Below, in pieces: positions 23,795-35,108 of a DNA stretch of 64,000 nt. A program made the translations under genes and the position numbers. The DNA comes from Photobacterium galatheae (GTDB taxonomy: Bacteria; Pseudomonadota; Gammaproteobacteria; Enterobacterales; Vibrionaceae). The notes beneath the pieces were generated by a model. It was not told where the DNA came from, ran no database searches, and saw only the letters and a list, made by a program, of their open reading frames with translations. The stretch covers positions 1 through 64,000 of the forward strand of contig NZ_JMIB01000010.1 in assembly GCF_000695255.1 (NCBI RefSeq), in the 5' to 3' direction. Each line of letters begins with the position of its first letter. The stretch's first letter is position 1.

Positions 23795-24985
23795 ATGACA
23801 GCTTCTATCTATCTGGTGAAAGGGCGTGATAAATCACTGCGCCGTCGCCATCCCTGGGTCTTTTCTCGTGGTATTCAGCGTGTTGAAGGCACTCCGGGTC
23901 TGGGCGATACCGTTGACGTCTATGACCACAAGGGCGAATGGCTTGCCCGTGGCGCCTATTCTCCCCAGTCACAGATCCGTGTCCGTGTCTGGACGTTTGA
24001 TCAAAACGATACCATTGATACACAGTTCTTCATCAAACGTCTGCAGGCGGCTCAGGGTTTACGCGACATTCTGGCAGCGCGTGACGGACTGACCGGCTAT
24101 CGCCTGATTGCCGCAGAATCTGACGGCTTACCGGGCATCACCATTGATCGCTATCAGGACTTTCTGGTTTGCCAACTGCTGAGTGCCGGTGCGGAAGCCC
24201 AAAAAGACAATCTGGTCGAAGCGCTGAAAACCTGCTACCCGGAATGCAGCATCTATGAGCGTTCAGATGTGTCCGTACGGAAGAAGGAAGGCCTGAAACA
24301 GCGTACCGGCGTTCTGCATGGCGAAACACCTCCTGCTGTTGTGACCATTGAAGAGAACGGCATCAAAATCAATGTTGATATCGTCGGTGGCCACAAAACC
24401 GGTTTCTATCTGGATCAACGCGACAGCCGCCAGGCAGCCATCAAGTACGTGAAAGGCAAACGTGTCCTGAACTGCTTCTGCTACACCGGTGGGTTCGGTT
24501 TGTACGCCCTGAAAGGTGGTGCTAAGCAAGTCATCAATGTCGATGTCTCGCAACCTGCACTGGACACAGCCCGTCAGAACGCAGAAATCAACGGCCTGCC
24601 AGTTGAGAACGCTGAATTCGTGAACGCCGATGTGTTCAAACTGCTGCGTGAATACCGTGACCGGGGTGAGCAATTTGACGTGGTCATCATGGATCCGCCA
24701 AAGTTTGCTGAGTCGAAAGCACAGCTGGTTGGCGCCTGCCGTGGCTATAAAGACATCAACATGCTGGCGATGCAGATTCTGAAGCCGGGCGGCACCCTGC
24801 TGACCTACTCCTGCTCTGGTTTAATGGACAGCAATCTGTTCCAGAAAATCATTGCGGATGCGGCGCTGGATGCAAAACGTGAAGTACAGTTCATTGAACG
24901 ATTCAGCCAGGCGGCAGATCACCCACTGGATTCTGCCTATCCGGAAGGTTTCTATCTGAAAGGCTTCGCCTGTTACGTGAAGTAA
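23795..24985 (+). CDS. rlmI: 23S rRNA m5C1962 methyltransferase RlmI
   Basis: 396 residues from ATG 23795, the same length as E. coli RlmI; the open frame reaches 23726 but those codons do not belong to the family. An N-terminal PUA domain ([24 protein letters not shown]) is followed by an EEHEE linker and a Rossmann methyltransferase domain: [20 protein letters not shown] (SAM site), [15 protein letters not shown], and [16 protein letters not shown]. The catalytic cysteine lies in [11 protein letters not shown]. Modifies the large ribosomal subunit. Confidence 0.95.
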   Translation: MTASIYLVKGRDKSLRRRHPWVFSRGIQRVEGTPGLGDTVDVYDHKGEWLARGAYSPQSQIRVRVWTFDQNDTIDTQFFIKRLQAAQGLRDILAARDGLTGYRLIAAESDGLPGITIDRYQDFLVCQLLSAGAEAQKDNLVEALKTCYPECSIYERSDVSVRKKEGLKQRTGVLHGETPPAVVTIEENGIKINVDIVGGHKTGFYLDQRDSRQAAIKYVKGKRVLNCFCYTGGFGLYALKGGAKQVINVDVSQPALDTARQNAEINGLPVENAEFVNADVFKLLREYRDRGEQFDVVIMDPPKFAESKAQLVGACRGYKDINMLAMQILKPGGTLLTYSCSGLMDSNLFQKIIADAALDAKREVQFIERFSQAADHPLDSAYPEGFYLKGFACYVK

Positions 24986-25003
24986 CAGTTTTCGTGTTCA
25001 ATC

Positions 25004-25130
25004 AATACCCAAACGACTTGGAGTCGCAGGTAGGCGGCAAGTAAATGAATCCCCATGAGCATAGGTAACTATGTGATTGGGGGGAATGCACGCAGCCAAC
25101 ACCGCTGCGGCTTCTAGTAGGACGGGTATT
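25004..25130. repeat. ERIC (IRU) element, full length
   Basis: Exactly 127 bp from AATACCC to GGGTATT, the canonical ERIC length. It keeps GGCGGCAAGTAAATGAATCC, CCATGAGCATAGGTAACTAT with GTGATTGGGG, and CGCAGCCAACACCGCTGCGG. The ends are inverted. ERICs are non-autonomous, palindromic elements of enterobacteria and vibrios found only in transcribed intergenic DNA. It lies 18 bp past rlmI and can fold into a long hairpin in its mRNA. Confidence 0.92.
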
Positions 25131-25142
25131 AGGAAAAAAAAT

Positions 25143-25190
25143 GGTTTTTCGCTAACTCGATGGAGATAGTATCGAGTCAGGAAAAACCAA
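25143..25190. terminator. Bidirectional hairpin between rlmI and cyoE
   Basis: TGGTTTTTC and GAAAAACCA outer arms with ACTCGAT/ATCGAGT inner arms. A-runs on the left and AAAAAC on the right give T-runs on the opposing strands, so it can end both convergent transcripts. Confidence 0.7.
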
Positions 25191-25264
25191 AAACGTAACA
25201 AAAGTAGCTAATGAAAGTTGTTAGCCAAGAGAGTGTTGAATCGGTACTTGTGGTGATTCGTTTG

Positions 25265-26131
25265 CTATGAAACGAACGGAATTAACTCCACACCCAGCAC
25301 ACAACTGATGCCGGTGACCACGAACAGTGATGTCTTAAATACTGATTTTGACCACTGTACAAAGTTGTTCTCATTCAGAGAACGGAATGTGACGACGCAC
25401 CACCACAGGCAGACACCCGACGTCACCAGTAAATATTCATATCCGCTGTAGCCCAGTCCAAACATAGCCAGAGCAACAACCGTAAAAGCCACGACGTAAG
25501 CCATCATATGACGGCGGGCTTTCTGAATGCCTTCCACAACCGGCAGAACCGGAATACCAGCATTTTTGTAATCCTGCATGCGGAACATCGCAATCGCGTA
25601 CGAATGCGGCATTTGCCACAGGCAGAACATTGAAAACAGCAAAATCGCTTCCAGGCTGATGTAATTCGTGACAGCCAGATAACCCACCAATGGCGGGACC
25701 GCACCGGACACACTGCCCACTAAGGTGCCGTATACTGAGTTCCGCTTGTACCACATGGTGTAAAAGAACACATAAAACACGAACCCAAGTAAGACCACCA
25801 CGGCAGACAACGGATTCGCCTGCTGATACAGCACTGCTGTACCTGACAGAAGCAGTACGATTGCGTAGACAAACGCTGCATCTGCATTGATTTCCCCTTT
25901 CGCCAGTAAACGGCTCTGGGTGCGAGACATCTTCTGGTCGATATCCCGGTCAAAAATATTGTTGATCACGCAACCGGAAGCAATCACAAACGCAACGCCC
26001 AGCAATGTGTAAATCAGGAGGGGCCCGTCGAGCCCCTCCGTTTTCGCAGCCAGAAAATATCCGGCCAACACAGAGATGAGGTTACCGATGATGATCCCAG
26101 GTTTGGTAATGGAAATATATCCTTTGATCAT
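25265..26131 (-). CDS. cyoE: Protoheme IX farnesyltransferase (heme O synthase) CyoE
   Basis: 288 residues with about nine membrane helices. Adds a farnesyl group to heme B to make heme O for the oxidase. A UbiA-type prenyl diphosphate site NNIFDRDIDQKMSRTQSR and YGTLVGSVSGAVPPLVGY are intact. Last gene of cyoABCDE, 13 bp after cyoD. Confidence 0.95.
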   Translation of the reverse strand: MIKGYISITKPGIIIGNLISVLAGYFLAAKTEGLDGPLLIYTLLGVAFVIASGCVINNIFDRDIDQKMSRTQSRLLAKGEINADAAFVYAIVLLLSGTAVLYQQANPLSAVVVLLGFVFYVFFYTMWYKRNSVYGTLVGSVSGAVPPLVGYLAVTNYISLEAILLFSMFCLWQMPHSYAIAMFRMQDYKNAGIPVLPVVEGIQKARRHMMAYVVAFTVVALAMFGLGYSGYEYLLVTSGVCLWWCVVTFRSLNENNFVQWSKSVFKTSLFVVTGISCVLGVELIPFVS

Positions 26132-26144
26132 ATCGTCATCCGGC

Positions 26145-26456
26145 TTACAGCAGCATGTTCACGTGCAGATTGACCATGATCCAGATGGAACCGGCAATCA
26201 GGATCAGCACGATAATCGCTGTGAAGATAAAGGACATAGAGTTCCACAGTCCCTGTTCAGAGCGATCCATGTGCAGGAAGTACACCAGATGTACCACCAG
26301 CTGAACCACGGCACACACCAGCAGAATGGCAACGGTTGCTGTCGTTGGCAGACTTTTGGTTGCTGCGAAGTAAAAAGGAATCATGGTCAGAATCAATGAC
26401 GCAATAAACCCTTTAATGTAATCACCGTAACCGGTTTGATGCTCTTGCTTCGCCAT
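26145..26456 (-). CDS. cyoD: Cytochrome bo3 oxidase subunit IV CyoD
   Basis: 103 residues from the ATG at 26454-26456, which shares one base with the cyoC stop (TAATG). A longer frame upstream runs inside cyoC in another phase and is not used. Three membrane helices with the CyoD phrase VHLVYFLHMDRSEQGLWN. Small subunit that aids assembly of the quinol oxidase. Confidence 0.94.
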   Translation of the reverse strand: MAKQEHQTGYGDYIKGFIASLILTMIPFYFAATKSLPTTATVAILLVCAVVQLVVHLVYFLHMDRSEQGLWNSMSFIFTAIIVLILIAGSIWIMVNLHVNMLL

Positions 26457-27061
26457 TACAATACTCCCAGCAGGTACACGATGGTGAATACGCAGATCCA
26501 AACGATATCCAGGAAGTGCCAGAACATACTCAGACAATGGAAACGGGTTTCCATCACATCGTTCAGACCTTTGGTGTTCAGTTGAATCAGGCACACAACC
26601 ATCCAGATCATCCCGGCAGTCACGTGCAGACCGTGGGTTCCGACCAGCGTGAAGAAGGCAGACAGGAACGCACTGCGATCCGGACCATAGCCCTCTGCAA
26701 TCAGATGATGGAACTCATACACTTCCATCGCCAGGAAACCGAAGCCCAGCAGGAAGGTTACGTACATCCAACGTTTCAGACCATCAATGTCTTTACGCTT
26801 CATGGCGATCATACCGAAACCAAACGTGATACTACTGAACAGCAGCATCATAGTTTCAGTAAATACAAACGGCAGTTCAAAGATGTGTTTACCACTTGGA
26901 CCGCCTGCCGTGTTGCCACACAACACAGCGTAAGTTGCAAAGAGCGTTGCGAACAGAATGCAGTCACTCATCAGGTAAATCCAGAAGCCTAACTGCTTGG
27001 TTTCACCGATATCGTGATGGTGTTCGTCGTGCTCGTGATGATCAACCGCATTAGTGTGCAT
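26456..27061 (-). CDS. cyoC: Cytochrome bo3 oxidase subunit III CyoC
   Basis: 201 residues from the ATG at 27059-27061, overlapping the end of cyoB by 11 bases. Subunit III with five helices: [44 protein letters not shown] and [21 protein letters not shown]. The N-terminus is histidine-rich ([11 protein letters not shown]), as in other CyoC proteins of the group. Confidence 0.94.
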   Translation of the reverse strand: MHTNAVDHHEHDEHHHDIGETKQLGFWIYLMSDCILFATLFATYAVLCGNTAGGPSGKHIFELPFVFTETMMLLFSSITFGFGMIAMKRKDIDGLKRWMYVTFLLGFGFLAMEVYEFHHLIAEGYGPDRSAFLSAFFTLVGTHGLHVTAGMIWMVVCLIQLNTKGLNDVMETRFHCLSMFWHFLDIVWICVFTIVYLLGVL

Positions 27062-29078
27062 AGTCGACCTCCATCTCGTCTTCGTCGTCTTTCGATGTTG
27101 GGGCTGGGGTTGCACCAGCAACACGTGCTTTGTGTGCTTCCTCAATGGCTTTCACTTCTTCAACAGTCACGTAGTAATCCACATCGTCGTTAAAGCTGTG
27201 CTTGATCCAGGTACCGATCATACCGACCACACCGACAGCGACCAGCCACCACATGTACCAGATCAGACCAAAGCCAAACAGCAGTGCATAAGCAGAGATG
27301 ATGACACCCGCGCCTGTGTTTTTCGGCATATGAATTGGCTGATACGTCGCAGGCTGATTCGTTTCGCCACGTTCTTTCTGATACCAGAATGCATCCAGCT
27401 CGTTACCTTCAGGCAGTTTGGCAAAGTTGTAGAACGGTGGTGGTGACGAAGTCGCCCACTCCAGCGTACGGCCATCCCACGGGTCACCAGTGACATCACG
27501 CAGAGACTCACGGTCACGGAAAGTCACGTACAGCTGCATGATCTGGCACAGAATACCGCACATGATCAGGACTGCACCGAAGGCTGCAACAGCCAGCATC
27601 GGGAAGAACTGTGGATCAATATGCTGACTCAGACGACGGGTCATCCCCATGAAGCCCAGCACATACAGTGGCATAAAGGCCACGAAGAAACCGATGATCC
27701 AGAACCAGAAGGCACGGACACCCCATTTCTCATCCAGTTTGTAACCGGTCGCTTTCGGGAACCAGTAAGCGAAACCCGCAAAACAGCCGAAGACCACACC
27801 ACCGATAATCACGTTATGGAAGTGCGCAATCAGGAACAGACTGTTGTGCAGCACGAAGTTCGCCGCAGGAACCGCCAGCAGAACGCCGGTCATGCCACCA
27901 ATGGTGAAGGTGAACATGAAACCAATCGTCCACAGCATTGGCGTCGTGAACTTAATCCGGCCACGGTACATGGTGAACAGCCAGTTAAAGATCTTCACAC
28001 CCGTCGGAATCGAAATCACCATGGTGGCAATCCCGAAGAAGGCATTCACGTTCGCGCTGGCACCCATCGTAAAGAAGTGGTGCAGCCACACAATGAAGGC
28101 CAGGAAGGTGATCACACCAGTCGCCCACACCAGAGAGGTGTAACCGAACAGTTTTTTCCGTGAGAAGGTCGCAACCACTTCAGAGAATACCCCGAAGACC
28201 GGAAGCACCAGAATGTATACTTCCGGGTGACCCCACGCCCAGATCAGGTTGACGTACATCATCATGTCGCCACCCATATCCACGGTGAAGAAGTGCGTGC
28301 CCAGGTAACGATCCAGTGTCAGCAGTGCAATGGTGACGGTCAGGATTGGGAACGAAATAATGATCAGAATGTTCGCACACAGAGATGCCCAGGTGAATAC
28401 AGGCATCTTCATCATTGGCATCGACGGTGTACGCAGACGCATGATGGTGGTGAAGAAGTTCACACCCGACAGCGTGGTACCAATCCCGGATATCTGTAAT
28501 GCCCAGATCCAGTAATCGACCCCGACCCCAGGGCTGTATTCTTTACCTGACAATGGCGGATACGCCAGCCAGCCTGTTTGCGCAAACTCGCCCACAAACA
28601 GCGACAGGTTGATCAGCACAGCACCCACAACAAACAGCCAGAAACTCAGGGAGTTCAGGAATGGGAAAGCAACGTCACGCGCGCCAATTTGTAGTGGAAT
28701 CACAATGTTCATCAGGCCGATGATAAACGGCATCGCCATGAAGAAAATCATGATCACGCCGTGTGCAGAAAAGACCTGATCATAGTGATGTGGCGGCAGG
28801 TAACCCGTTTCACCCGCGGCAGACAGGACTTGCTGGCTCCGCATCATGATGGCATCTGCAAAACCACGCAGCATCATCACAAACGCAACGATGATGTACA
28901 TGACACCGATTTTTTTGTGATCGACCGTCGTAAACCACTCAGTCCAGAGGTAGCGCCATTTACCCAGATAGGTAATGCCGCCAAACAGGGCAGCACCGCC
29001 CAGCATAACGACCGCCAGCGTCACCATGAGAATCGGCTCATGGAAAGGTATGGCGTCCAGTGTTAATCGTCCAAACAT
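27051..29078 (-). CDS. cyoB: Cytochrome bo3 oxidase subunit I CyoB
   Basis: 675 residues. Catalytic haem-copper subunit that reduces oxygen and pumps protons. [26 protein letters not shown] carries a copper histidine and the cross-linked tyrosine, [10 protein letters not shown] the His-His copper ligands, and [16 protein letters not shown] the two haem ligands. Fifteen helices expected. The charged C-terminal tail ends EVDYAH. Confidence 0.97.
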   Translation of the reverse strand: MFGRLTLDAIPFHEPILMVTLAVVMLGGAALFGGITYLGKWRYLWTEWFTTVDHKKIGVMYIIVAFVMMLRGFADAIMMRSQQVLSAAGETGYLPPHHYDQVFSAHGVIMIFFMAMPFIIGLMNIVIPLQIGARDVAFPFLNSLSFWLFVVGAVLINLSLFVGEFAQTGWLAYPPLSGKEYSPGVGVDYWIWALQISGIGTTLSGVNFFTTIMRLRTPSMPMMKMPVFTWASLCANILIIISFPILTVTIALLTLDRYLGTHFFTVDMGGDMMMYVNLIWAWGHPEVYILVLPVFGVFSEVVATFSRKKLFGYTSLVWATGVITFLAFIVWLHHFFTMGASANVNAFFGIATMVISIPTGVKIFNWLFTMYRGRIKFTTPMLWTIGFMFTFTIGGMTGVLLAVPAANFVLHNSLFLIAHFHNVIIGGVVFGCFAGFAYWFPKATGYKLDEKWGVRAFWFWIIGFFVAFMPLYVLGFMGMTRRLSQHIDPQFFPMLAVAAFGAVLIMCGILCQIMQLYVTFRDRESLRDVTGDPWDGRTLEWATSSPPPFYNFAKLPEGNELDAFWYQKERGETNQPATYQPIHMPKNTGAGVIISAYALLFGFGLIWYMWWLVAVGVVGMIGTWIKHSFNDDVDYYVTVEEVKAIEEAHKARVAGATPAPTSKDDEDEMEVDYAH

Positions 29079-29086
29079 AATATGTC

Positions 29087-29986
29087 CTAGAATGTTTGCT
29101 CAGCAGAAAATTCTGGCGTGATGGTACACGTCAGCGAACCTTCAAACTGATTCAGGATGGTAAGCAGCATGTCAGAAGGCACATGTGAGTAATAACTCAC
29201 TGGCACGTTCTCACTTGGCTTCGCAATAGTTTTGAAGTCGCTCAGGGTCTTCATCTGATTCTCAGATGCCTGAACTTTCTGCACCCACGCGTCGAAGCTT
29301 GCCTGATCAGGCAAGGCCAGCGCTTTGAACTTCATGCCAGAGAAACCGTGACCGCTGTAACCCGCTGAAATACCATCGAAAGTGCCAGCTTCATCGGCAA
29401 TCAGATGCAATTTATTCAGCATCCCGGTCATGGCATAAATCTGGCTGCCAAGTTGTGGAATGAAGAACGAGTTCATCACGCTGTTCGAGGTGACATGGAA
29501 TTCAACTGGGACCCCTTTCGGGAATGCCACTTCGTTGATGGTCGCAATCTGTTGATCCGGGTAGATAAACAGCCATTTCCAGTCCAGAGAAACCACTTCG
29601 ATTTTCATCGGTTCAACTGAACTTTCAATCGGTTGTCTTGGATCAAGTGCGTGCGTAGAACGCCAGGTAATCGTGCCTAAAATGGCGATAATAATAATTG
29701 GCACTGTCCACACAACCAGTTCAATTTTGGTTGAGTGAGACCATTCTGGCGTATATTTTTCGTCGGTGTTTGACTCACGGTACTTAAATGCAAAGTAGAA
29801 CGTCATCAAAATAACCGGGATGACAACAATCAGCATCAACAACAGAGATGTGATTATCAAATCTTTTTCTGCAGCGCCGATCCGACCTTTTGGATCAAGC
29901 AGCGCAAATTGACATCCTGACAGGAAGAGGCTCATAAAAAATACAAAGCCACCCGACAAGATATTCTTATATCTTGAGGTTTTCAT
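29087..29986 (-). CDS. cyoA: Cytochrome bo3 oxidase subunit II CyoA, lipoprotein
   Basis: 299 residues from the ATG at 29984-29986 (GAGAGAAC upstream; a frame to 30019 has no such site). The lipobox LFLSGC gives a lipid-anchored N-terminus, two helices follow, then a cupredoxin domain: [71 protein letters not shown]. CuA ligands are absent, as expected for a quinol rather than a cytochrome c oxidase. First gene of the operon. Confidence 0.95.
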   Translation of the reverse strand: MKTSRYKNILSGGFVFFMSLFLSGCQFALLDPKGRIGAAEKDLIITSLLLMLIVVIPVILMTFYFAFKYRESNTDEKYTPEWSHSTKIELVVWTVPIIIIAILGTITWRSTHALDPRQPIESSVEPMKIEVVSLDWKWLFIYPDQQIATINEVAFPKGVPVEFHVTSNSVMNSFFIPQLGSQIYAMTGMLNKLHLIADEAGTFDGISAGYSGHGFSGMKFKALALPDQASFDAWVQKVQASENQMKTLSDFKTIAKPSENVPVSYYSHVPSDMLLTILNQFEGSLTCTITPEFSAEQTF

Positions 29987-30516
29987 GTTCTCTCTCAGCT
30001 TTTGGGCAAAAGTCGTCATTCAACGTCATCAATACGAAGAAATGACTACATGAGTTATTATTTTGATCTGAATCAATACGCAGTTGCCGCGTCCGGAGTC
30101 TAATAAGGCCATCACCTGACTAATCGGTGGTACGCTTTGTCGTAAACGTTCACTGGTTAACCAAACGATTGGACTCATTGATACGCCGCACTCAGCGCCG
30201 GACACACCCCCTCACAAAATGTTACATTTGAAATATTTTGCCACTTTCACTTCTGAGTTAACACTCACTAAAAATGAAACATTAGATCTAGTATTTGAAA
30301 TGTTGGTGGAAGTGTGAGCATTCTGACAAAAAAAACCGTAATTAACCCTTGTTTAAATAAGGCTAATTACGGTTTTCAGATTAAAAACAAAGAAAAGTGT
30401 GTAACAAATTGAATAATATTCAAATTAGTGCATTTCTACGAAAAGAATAAATCAAAAAAACATTATTGTTAAATTTATTAACAAATAATGATTCATTATT
30501 TAACTTGCCGTGTTGT
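29987..30516. other. Upstream region of cyoA, no gene
   Basis: 530 bp between cyoA and the TSUP gene. It holds the cyo promoter region (not resolved) and the terminator of the TSUP gene. The left half is AT-rich with ATTGATCTGAATCAATAC-like palindromic sequence near 30062-30080 that could bind a regulator. No open frame of note. Confidence 0.5.
30332..30376 (-). terminator. Rho-independent terminator of the TSUP permease gene
   Basis: AAAACCGTAATTA and TAATTACGGTTTT pair perfectly and, on the minus strand, run into TTTTTTTT. It lies about 140 bp past the permease stop. Confidence 0.88.
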
Positions 30517-31275
30517 TTAATTCAGCATCGCTGCAATACATCCGCACAGTGTCATTAAAAATAAAAACCACTTCAGGGTTTTTGCGCTCGCATGAATTGC
30601 GAACTTCACCGCAAGATGTGTTCCGAGAATGGTTCCCACCGCAAGCACAAGTCCGGGTAGCCACAAAACCAATCCTTCATAAATAAACAGAGCCAGGGCG
30701 ACAATCGTGAACATCAATGTACATAACATCTTCAGCGCATTCGCTCTGACCAGATCGTAACGCAATGTCCCTGCCAGGGCAGCGAGCAGCACAAACCCAA
30801 CGCCCGCCTGTACAAAACCACCATAAAAACCCGCCAGCCCTAATCCCCACCAGGAACTTGGGGTTTCTGCTACTTTTCGGGCGACCGTTCCGGGTTCTGG
30901 TGCTACGACCCCAGGTTTCACCAGAATAATCAATGCCATCAAAAGCATGGTGCCCAGCAACAAGGGTTTTATCCACGCCGAGGGCGCGTAAGCGGCTGCA
31001 GCTGCGCCAACGAGGCCGCCCAAGACTGTTGGAAGCAGAATTGGCCCCGCATCATTGAATTCCAGTTTCCCATGTTTACGAAATCCGAAAACGGCCGTGA
31101 TCGCTTGCAAAACTACCCCTAATCGGTTCGTTGCATTCGCAACTTCTGCAGGCATTCCCATCACCATCAGCGCAGGTAATGTCAGGTTCGATCCCCCGCC
31201 CGCCAGCGTATTGATGATACCGGCAAGAAACCCCGTAAAAAGCAAGAGTGAGGCGTGGAGCAAGGTGATATCCAT
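30517..31275 (-). CDS. TSUP-family permease (TauE/SafE-like)
   Basis: 252 residues from the ATG at 31273-31275; AGGA lies ten bases upstream, better spaced than for the ATG at 31281. The start TGFLAGIINTLAGGGSNLTLPALMVMGMPAEVANATNRLGV is the first half of the TSUP repeat, and GLAGFYGGFVQAGVGFVLLAAL is the second. About eight helices. The family exports or imports small organic or sulfur anions; the substrate cannot be told. An upstream TTGTATACAT at 31335-31344 resembles the glyoxylate-locus operator, which could mean a C2/C3 acid substrate. Confidence 0.88.
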   Translation of the reverse strand: MDITLLHASLLLFTGFLAGIINTLAGGGSNLTLPALMVMGMPAEVANATNRLGVVLQAITAVFGFRKHGKLEFNDAGPILLPTVLGGLVGAAAAAYAPSAWIKPLLLGTMLLMALIILVKPGVVAPEPGTVARKVAETPSSWWGLGLAGFYGGFVQAGVGFVLLAALAGTLRYDLVRANALKMLCTLMFTIVALALFIYEGLVLWLPGLVLAVGTILGTHLAVKFAIHASAKTLKWFLFLMTLCGCIAAMLN

Positions 31276-31334
31276 ATTCATTCCTAATCGAACAGAAAAA
31301 AGAAAACAGCTGTTATAACCGAAACCATAACATT

Positions 31335-31344
31335 TTGTATACAT
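31335..31344. promoter_or_regulatory. TTGTATACAT operator-like site upstream of the TSUP gene
   Basis: Nine of ten bases match TTGTATACAA, the palindrome found before gntR, gcl and malate synthase. It lies 60-69 bases before the permease start, a normal operator position. Confidence 0.4.
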
Positions 31345-31583
31345 GAAGCAGCGCTAATTTACTGATCAGACGGCTTATTTTTGATTATAAAACAAACAGA
31401 ATATTTGTTTAACTGCGCAAACTAATGACAAATAAGTTACAGATTAACACTATTTTTGTGTGATCATTGACTAATATTCAAACAAATCAGCTCGGAATAA
31501 CAAGAAAAAACCTATAGTTATTTCATGGCTAAACATAAGTCTGTCACTTATTTATTTTTTAATTTTTTGTTAAGGAACCATAG

Positions 31584-33992
31584 ATGATAACGATGAACCA
31601 AAAGCGCAAGCACGCGAAGCAAGGCTTTGCGCTGGCTGCCCTCAGTGCAGCCTGTATGCTGAGCTTCCAGGCTCAGGCCGCAACGAACTGTCGTCCGGAT
31701 GGTTTATATCAGACGCCGGGCGTCACTGTCCCCTACTGTACTGTGTATGATCAGGATGGCCGAGAAAAAATGGGCGCCGATCATGCGCGTCGCGTCATCG
31801 GTTATTTCACCAGCTGGCGAAGCAGCGGTGATCCGCAAAACAGCTATCTGGTTAGCGACATTCCTTGGGAAAATCTGACCCATATCAACTACGCCTTTGT
31901 CAGCATCGGTTCTGACGGCAAAGTGAACATCGGCAATGTGAACGATCCCAATAACCCAGCCGTCGGTAAAGAATGGCCGGGCGTAGAAATTGACCCAACA
32001 TTAGGTTTCAAAGGCCACTTCGGTGCGCTGGCAACCGCCAAAGTGAAGCATGATGTAAAAACCCTGATCTCCATCGGGGGTTGGGCTGAAACCGGCGGCC
32101 ACTTCGATGAAAACGGCAACCGTGTTGCAGATGGTGGCTTCTATACCATGACCACGAACGCCGACGGCAGCATCAATCATCAAGGCATCCAGACGTTCGC
32201 TGACTCCGCTGTTGCCATGATGCGTCAATACAAGTTTGATGGTCTGGATATTGATTACGAATACCCAACCAGCATGCAAGGTGCAGGGAACCCGGATGAT
32301 TTCATTTATGCTGATGCCATGCGCCCTCACCTGATGAAGTCCTATCATGAACTGATGAAAGTGCTCCGTGAGAAGATTGATCAGGCAAGTGCTCAGGATG
32401 GTCATCACTACATGCTGACGATTGCAGCGCCTTCATCCGGCTATCTGCTTCGGGGTATGGAAACCATGGCTGTTACCAAATACCTCGACTACGTTAACAT
32501 CATGACCTACGACCTGCACGGTGCGTGGAACGAATTTGTCGGCCATAATGCTTCACTGTTTGACAGTGGTCTGGATGCAGAGCTGGAAGCCGGCAACGTC
32601 TACGGCACGGCGCAATATAAGAAGACCGGCTATCTGAATACCGACTGGGCTTACCATTACTTCCGTGGCTCTATGCCGGCTGGTCGAATTAACATTGGTG
32701 TGCCTTACTATACGCGTGGCTGGCAAGGTGTCACCGGTGGCACCAATGGTCTTTGGGGTCGAGCCGTACTGCCAAACCAGAGTGACTGTCCTGCAGGTAC
32801 CGGTGCCGGTACCAGTAAGTGTGGTTATGGCGCAACCGGTATTGACAACATGTGGCATGACAAAGACGCCAACGGTAAGGAAATGGGTGCAGGTTCCAAC
32901 CCAATGTGGCATGCCATGAACCTGGCAAACGGTGTTTATGGCAGCTATACCGCTGCATATGGCCTGGACCCAGCCAATGACCCGGATGACGTTCTGCGTG
33001 GTACATACAGCCGTCATTACGATAACGTTTCTGTTGCCCCTTGGCTGTGGAACGCAGAGAAAAAAGTCTTCCTGTCGACCGAAGACAAAGAGTCAATCAA
33101 CACCAAAGCAAACTACGTTGTTGATCAGGGCATTGGCGGCATCATGTTCTGGGAACTGGCAGGCGACTACAGCTGCTACAACCTGGATGCCAACGGTCAC
33201 CGCACCACAGTTGACGAAACCGAAAACGCTTGTAAGACCGGCAATGGTGAATACCACATGGGTCACACCATGACCAAAGCCATATACGACAAGTTTGCCA
33301 GTGCGACACCTTATGGAAATACCGTCGCTGAAGGTGCCATTCCGACATCAGCCGTGAACGTAGAAGTTGCAGTTTCTGGTTTCAAGGTCGGCGATCAAAA
33401 CTACCCGCTGAACCCGGTCATGACACTGACAAACAAAACCGGTGTCGCATTACCGGGTGGCACGGAGTTCCAGTTCGATATCCCAACCTCAACGCCGGAT
33501 AATATGTCAGATCAGTCTGGTGCAAAACTCAAAGTGATCGCATCCGGTCATACCCGTGGCGACAACGTGGGTGGCCTGGATGGTAACTTCCACCGTGTTT
33601 CTTTCAGCCTGCCAAGCTGGAAGCAACTGGGGAATAATGAAAGCTTCGAGCTGAAGCTGAACTACTTCCTGCCAATCTCTGGCCCGGCGAACTATTCAGT
33701 CCGTGTCAATAACACAGATTATGCGCTGGCGTTTGAACATCCAGACCTGCCACTGGCTGACCTGAACAATGGCGGTGGCGATAACGGCGGTGGTGACGGT
33801 AACCCGGGCGATTGTGTGACTACGGGCATCAACACTTACCCGAACTGGCCACAAACAGACTGGCAAGGTAACCCGAGCCATGCCGCTGCAGGGGATAAGA
33901 TTATCCACAACGGTGTGGTCTACAAAGCAAATTGGTGGACGAATTCAGTCCCGGGCAGTGATGGCAGCTGGGCGACAGTCTGCAACATCTAG
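31584..33992 (+). CDS. Secreted GH18 chitinase with C-terminal chitin-binding module
   Basis: 802 residues. Signal peptide (about 1-32: [19 protein letters not shown]). GH18 catalytic domain about 60-575 with SIGGW and the active-site [11 protein letters not shown], in which Glu226 is the acid/base; MTYDLHGAW and IMFWEL are further subsites. Residues about 590-725 form a beta-rich ChiC-like domain, then a glycine-rich linker ([16 protein letters not shown]) and a CBM5/12 chitin-binding module with [16 protein letters not shown]. Hydrolyses chitin outside the cell, a standard Vibrionaceae trait. AAGGAA precedes the ATG. Followed by a strong terminator, so monocistronic. Confidence 0.94.
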   Translation: MITMNQKRKHAKQGFALAALSAACMLSFQAQAATNCRPDGLYQTPGVTVPYCTVYDQDGREKMGADHARRVIGYFTSWRSSGDPQNSYLVSDIPWENLTHINYAFVSIGSDGKVNIGNVNDPNNPAVGKEWPGVEIDPTLGFKGHFGALATAKVKHDVKTLISIGGWAETGGHFDENGNRVADGGFYTMTTNADGSINHQGIQTFADSAVAMMRQYKFDGLDIDYEYPTSMQGAGNPDDFIYADAMRPHLMKSYHELMKVLREKIDQASAQDGHHYMLTIAAPSSGYLLRGMETMAVTKYLDYVNIMTYDLHGAWNEFVGHNASLFDSGLDAELEAGNVYGTAQYKKTGYLNTDWAYHYFRGSMPAGRINIGVPYYTRGWQGVTGGTNGLWGRAVLPNQSDCPAGTGAGTSKCGYGATGIDNMWHDKDANGKEMGAGSNPMWHAMNLANGVYGSYTAAYGLDPANDPDDVLRGTYSRHYDNVSVAPWLWNAEKKVFLSTEDKESINTKANYVVDQGIGGIMFWELAGDYSCYNLDANGHRTTVDETENACKTGNGEYHMGHTMTKAIYDKFASATPYGNTVAEGAIPTSAVNVEVAVSGFKVGDQNYPLNPVMTLTNKTGVALPGGTEFQFDIPTSTPDNMSDQSGAKLKVIASGHTRGDNVGGLDGNFHRVSFSLPSWKQLGNNESFELKLNYFLPISGPANYSVRVNNTDYALAFEHPDLPLADLNNGGGDNGGGDGNPGDCVTTGINTYPNWPQTDWQGNPSHAAAGDKIIHNGVVYKANWWTNSVPGSDGSWATVCNI

Positions 33993-34013
33993 TAACACAT
34001 GCTTCAACGTAAA

Positions 34014-34042
34014 TAAAAGCAGGCATTTATGCCTGCTTTTTT
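34014..34042 (+). terminator. Rho-independent terminator after the chitinase gene
   Basis: AAAAGCAGGCA, loop TTT, TGCCTGCTTTT then TT. Perfect stem. Confidence 0.9.
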
Positions 34043-34451
34043 GCACCCCAGCATTGTTCACTTTTTGAACCAAAAAACTTCATCTCAGCAAGAAAATGCG
34101 ATATTAAGCTCAAAAATCGAACAAACGATCCATGACATTAATTTTTCAGTTTTTTCGTAAAATTCGCCATTTTTCTCGTTCCAAAACAGACGATTAATGC
34201 CGGTAAATGTTGTTATTTGCCAAAAATGAAATATTACAACGCCCGATGGAATTTATTTCTGATTAAACAATGTTCATATTTTAATTGACTGTTTTGTATT
34301 AACAAATATATCAATTTTGAGAAATTTACCTCAAACTAAGTTGAAAACTTTTGACGTAAATCTAGTGATAAGAGGGCTAAAAAAATCCAAATCCTATGGT
34401 AGAGTCGCTTTGTCTTTGGCATAAACGAATTAGAAGAGTGTAATCAAGGAA
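34043..34451. other. AT-rich intergenic stretch, promoter of the next gene
   Basis: 409 bp with no gene. AT content is much higher than in the flanking genes. GGAAATG at the right end is the ribosome binding site of the next gene. No repeat or structured RNA was recognised. Confidence 0.5.
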
Positions 34452-35108
34452 ATGAAACAAGCCATCTACCTAATCATTTTAATTTTTTGTTCTTTACCGC
34501 ACTATGCATCAGCTAGCACAATTCAGGGACCGAACAAACAGCACATTCAGCAGCAAAAAAATCCTGACGTATTAATTCAAAATGTGTACGAACAGGCCGG
34601 ACTGAAAGGAAAGCTGGATTACGATGTCTTTAAAAATGGATATAACGAATATTACAATACAAAAGGTCGTAAAAAGCAGCTCCTGACTATTATTGATTAC
34701 AGCAAACCTTCTACAGAAAAACGTTTTTTTGTCATTGATTTAAAAAACAACCTGCTGTTATTTCACACCTACGTGACCCATGGTGTGAATAGTGGTGGCG
34801 TGGTTGCCAAACACTTCTCTAACATTGTCAATTCGCGTCAGACGTCACTGGGCACCTTCCTGACAGACACCACTTACTTTGGCGGTAACGGTTACTCACT
34901 GCGCTTGAATGGCCTGACCAAAGGCAAGAACGATAATGCCCGCCGCCGTTATATTGTGGTTCACGGTGCACCTTACGCAACCGAAGACTTTATTCGTCGT
35001 CATGGCTATTTAGGTCGCAGTTGGGGATGCCCTGCCCTGCCGAAACATCTCTCGAAAGAAATCATTGATACGATTAAACATGGCAGCGTCATCTACGCCC
35101 GCGCATAA
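34452..35108 (+). CDS. Murein L,D-transpeptidase-like protein (YkuD_2 type)
   Basis: 218 residues. Signal peptide MKQAIYLIILIFCSLPHYASA. The C-terminal half has the L,D-transpeptidase-like core: FFVIDLKNNLLLFHTYVTHG, a VVHGAPYA strand with the catalytic His, and GYLGRSWGCPALP with Cys193 in the SxGC motif. This subfamily (DUF/YkuD_2) is common in gammaproteobacteria; a role in peptidoglycan cross-linking or editing is likely but unproven. Stands alone. Confidence 0.88.
   Translation: MKQAIYLIILIFCSLPHYASASTIQGPNKQHIQQQKNPDVLIQNVYEQAGLKGKLDYDVFKNGYNEYYNTKGRKKQLLTIIDYSKPSTEKRFFVIDLKNNLLLFHTYVTHGVNSGGVVAKHFSNIVNSRQTSLGTFLTDTTYFGGNGYSLRLNGLTKGKNDNARRRYIVVHGAPYATEDFIRRHGYLGRSWGCPALPKHLSKEIIDTIKHGSVIYARA

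Noticed and set aside
28211-28223. AATGTATACTT inside cyoB, similar to the glyoxylate operator
   Set aside because: Within a conserved coding stretch, matches only the GTATAC core; treated as chance.
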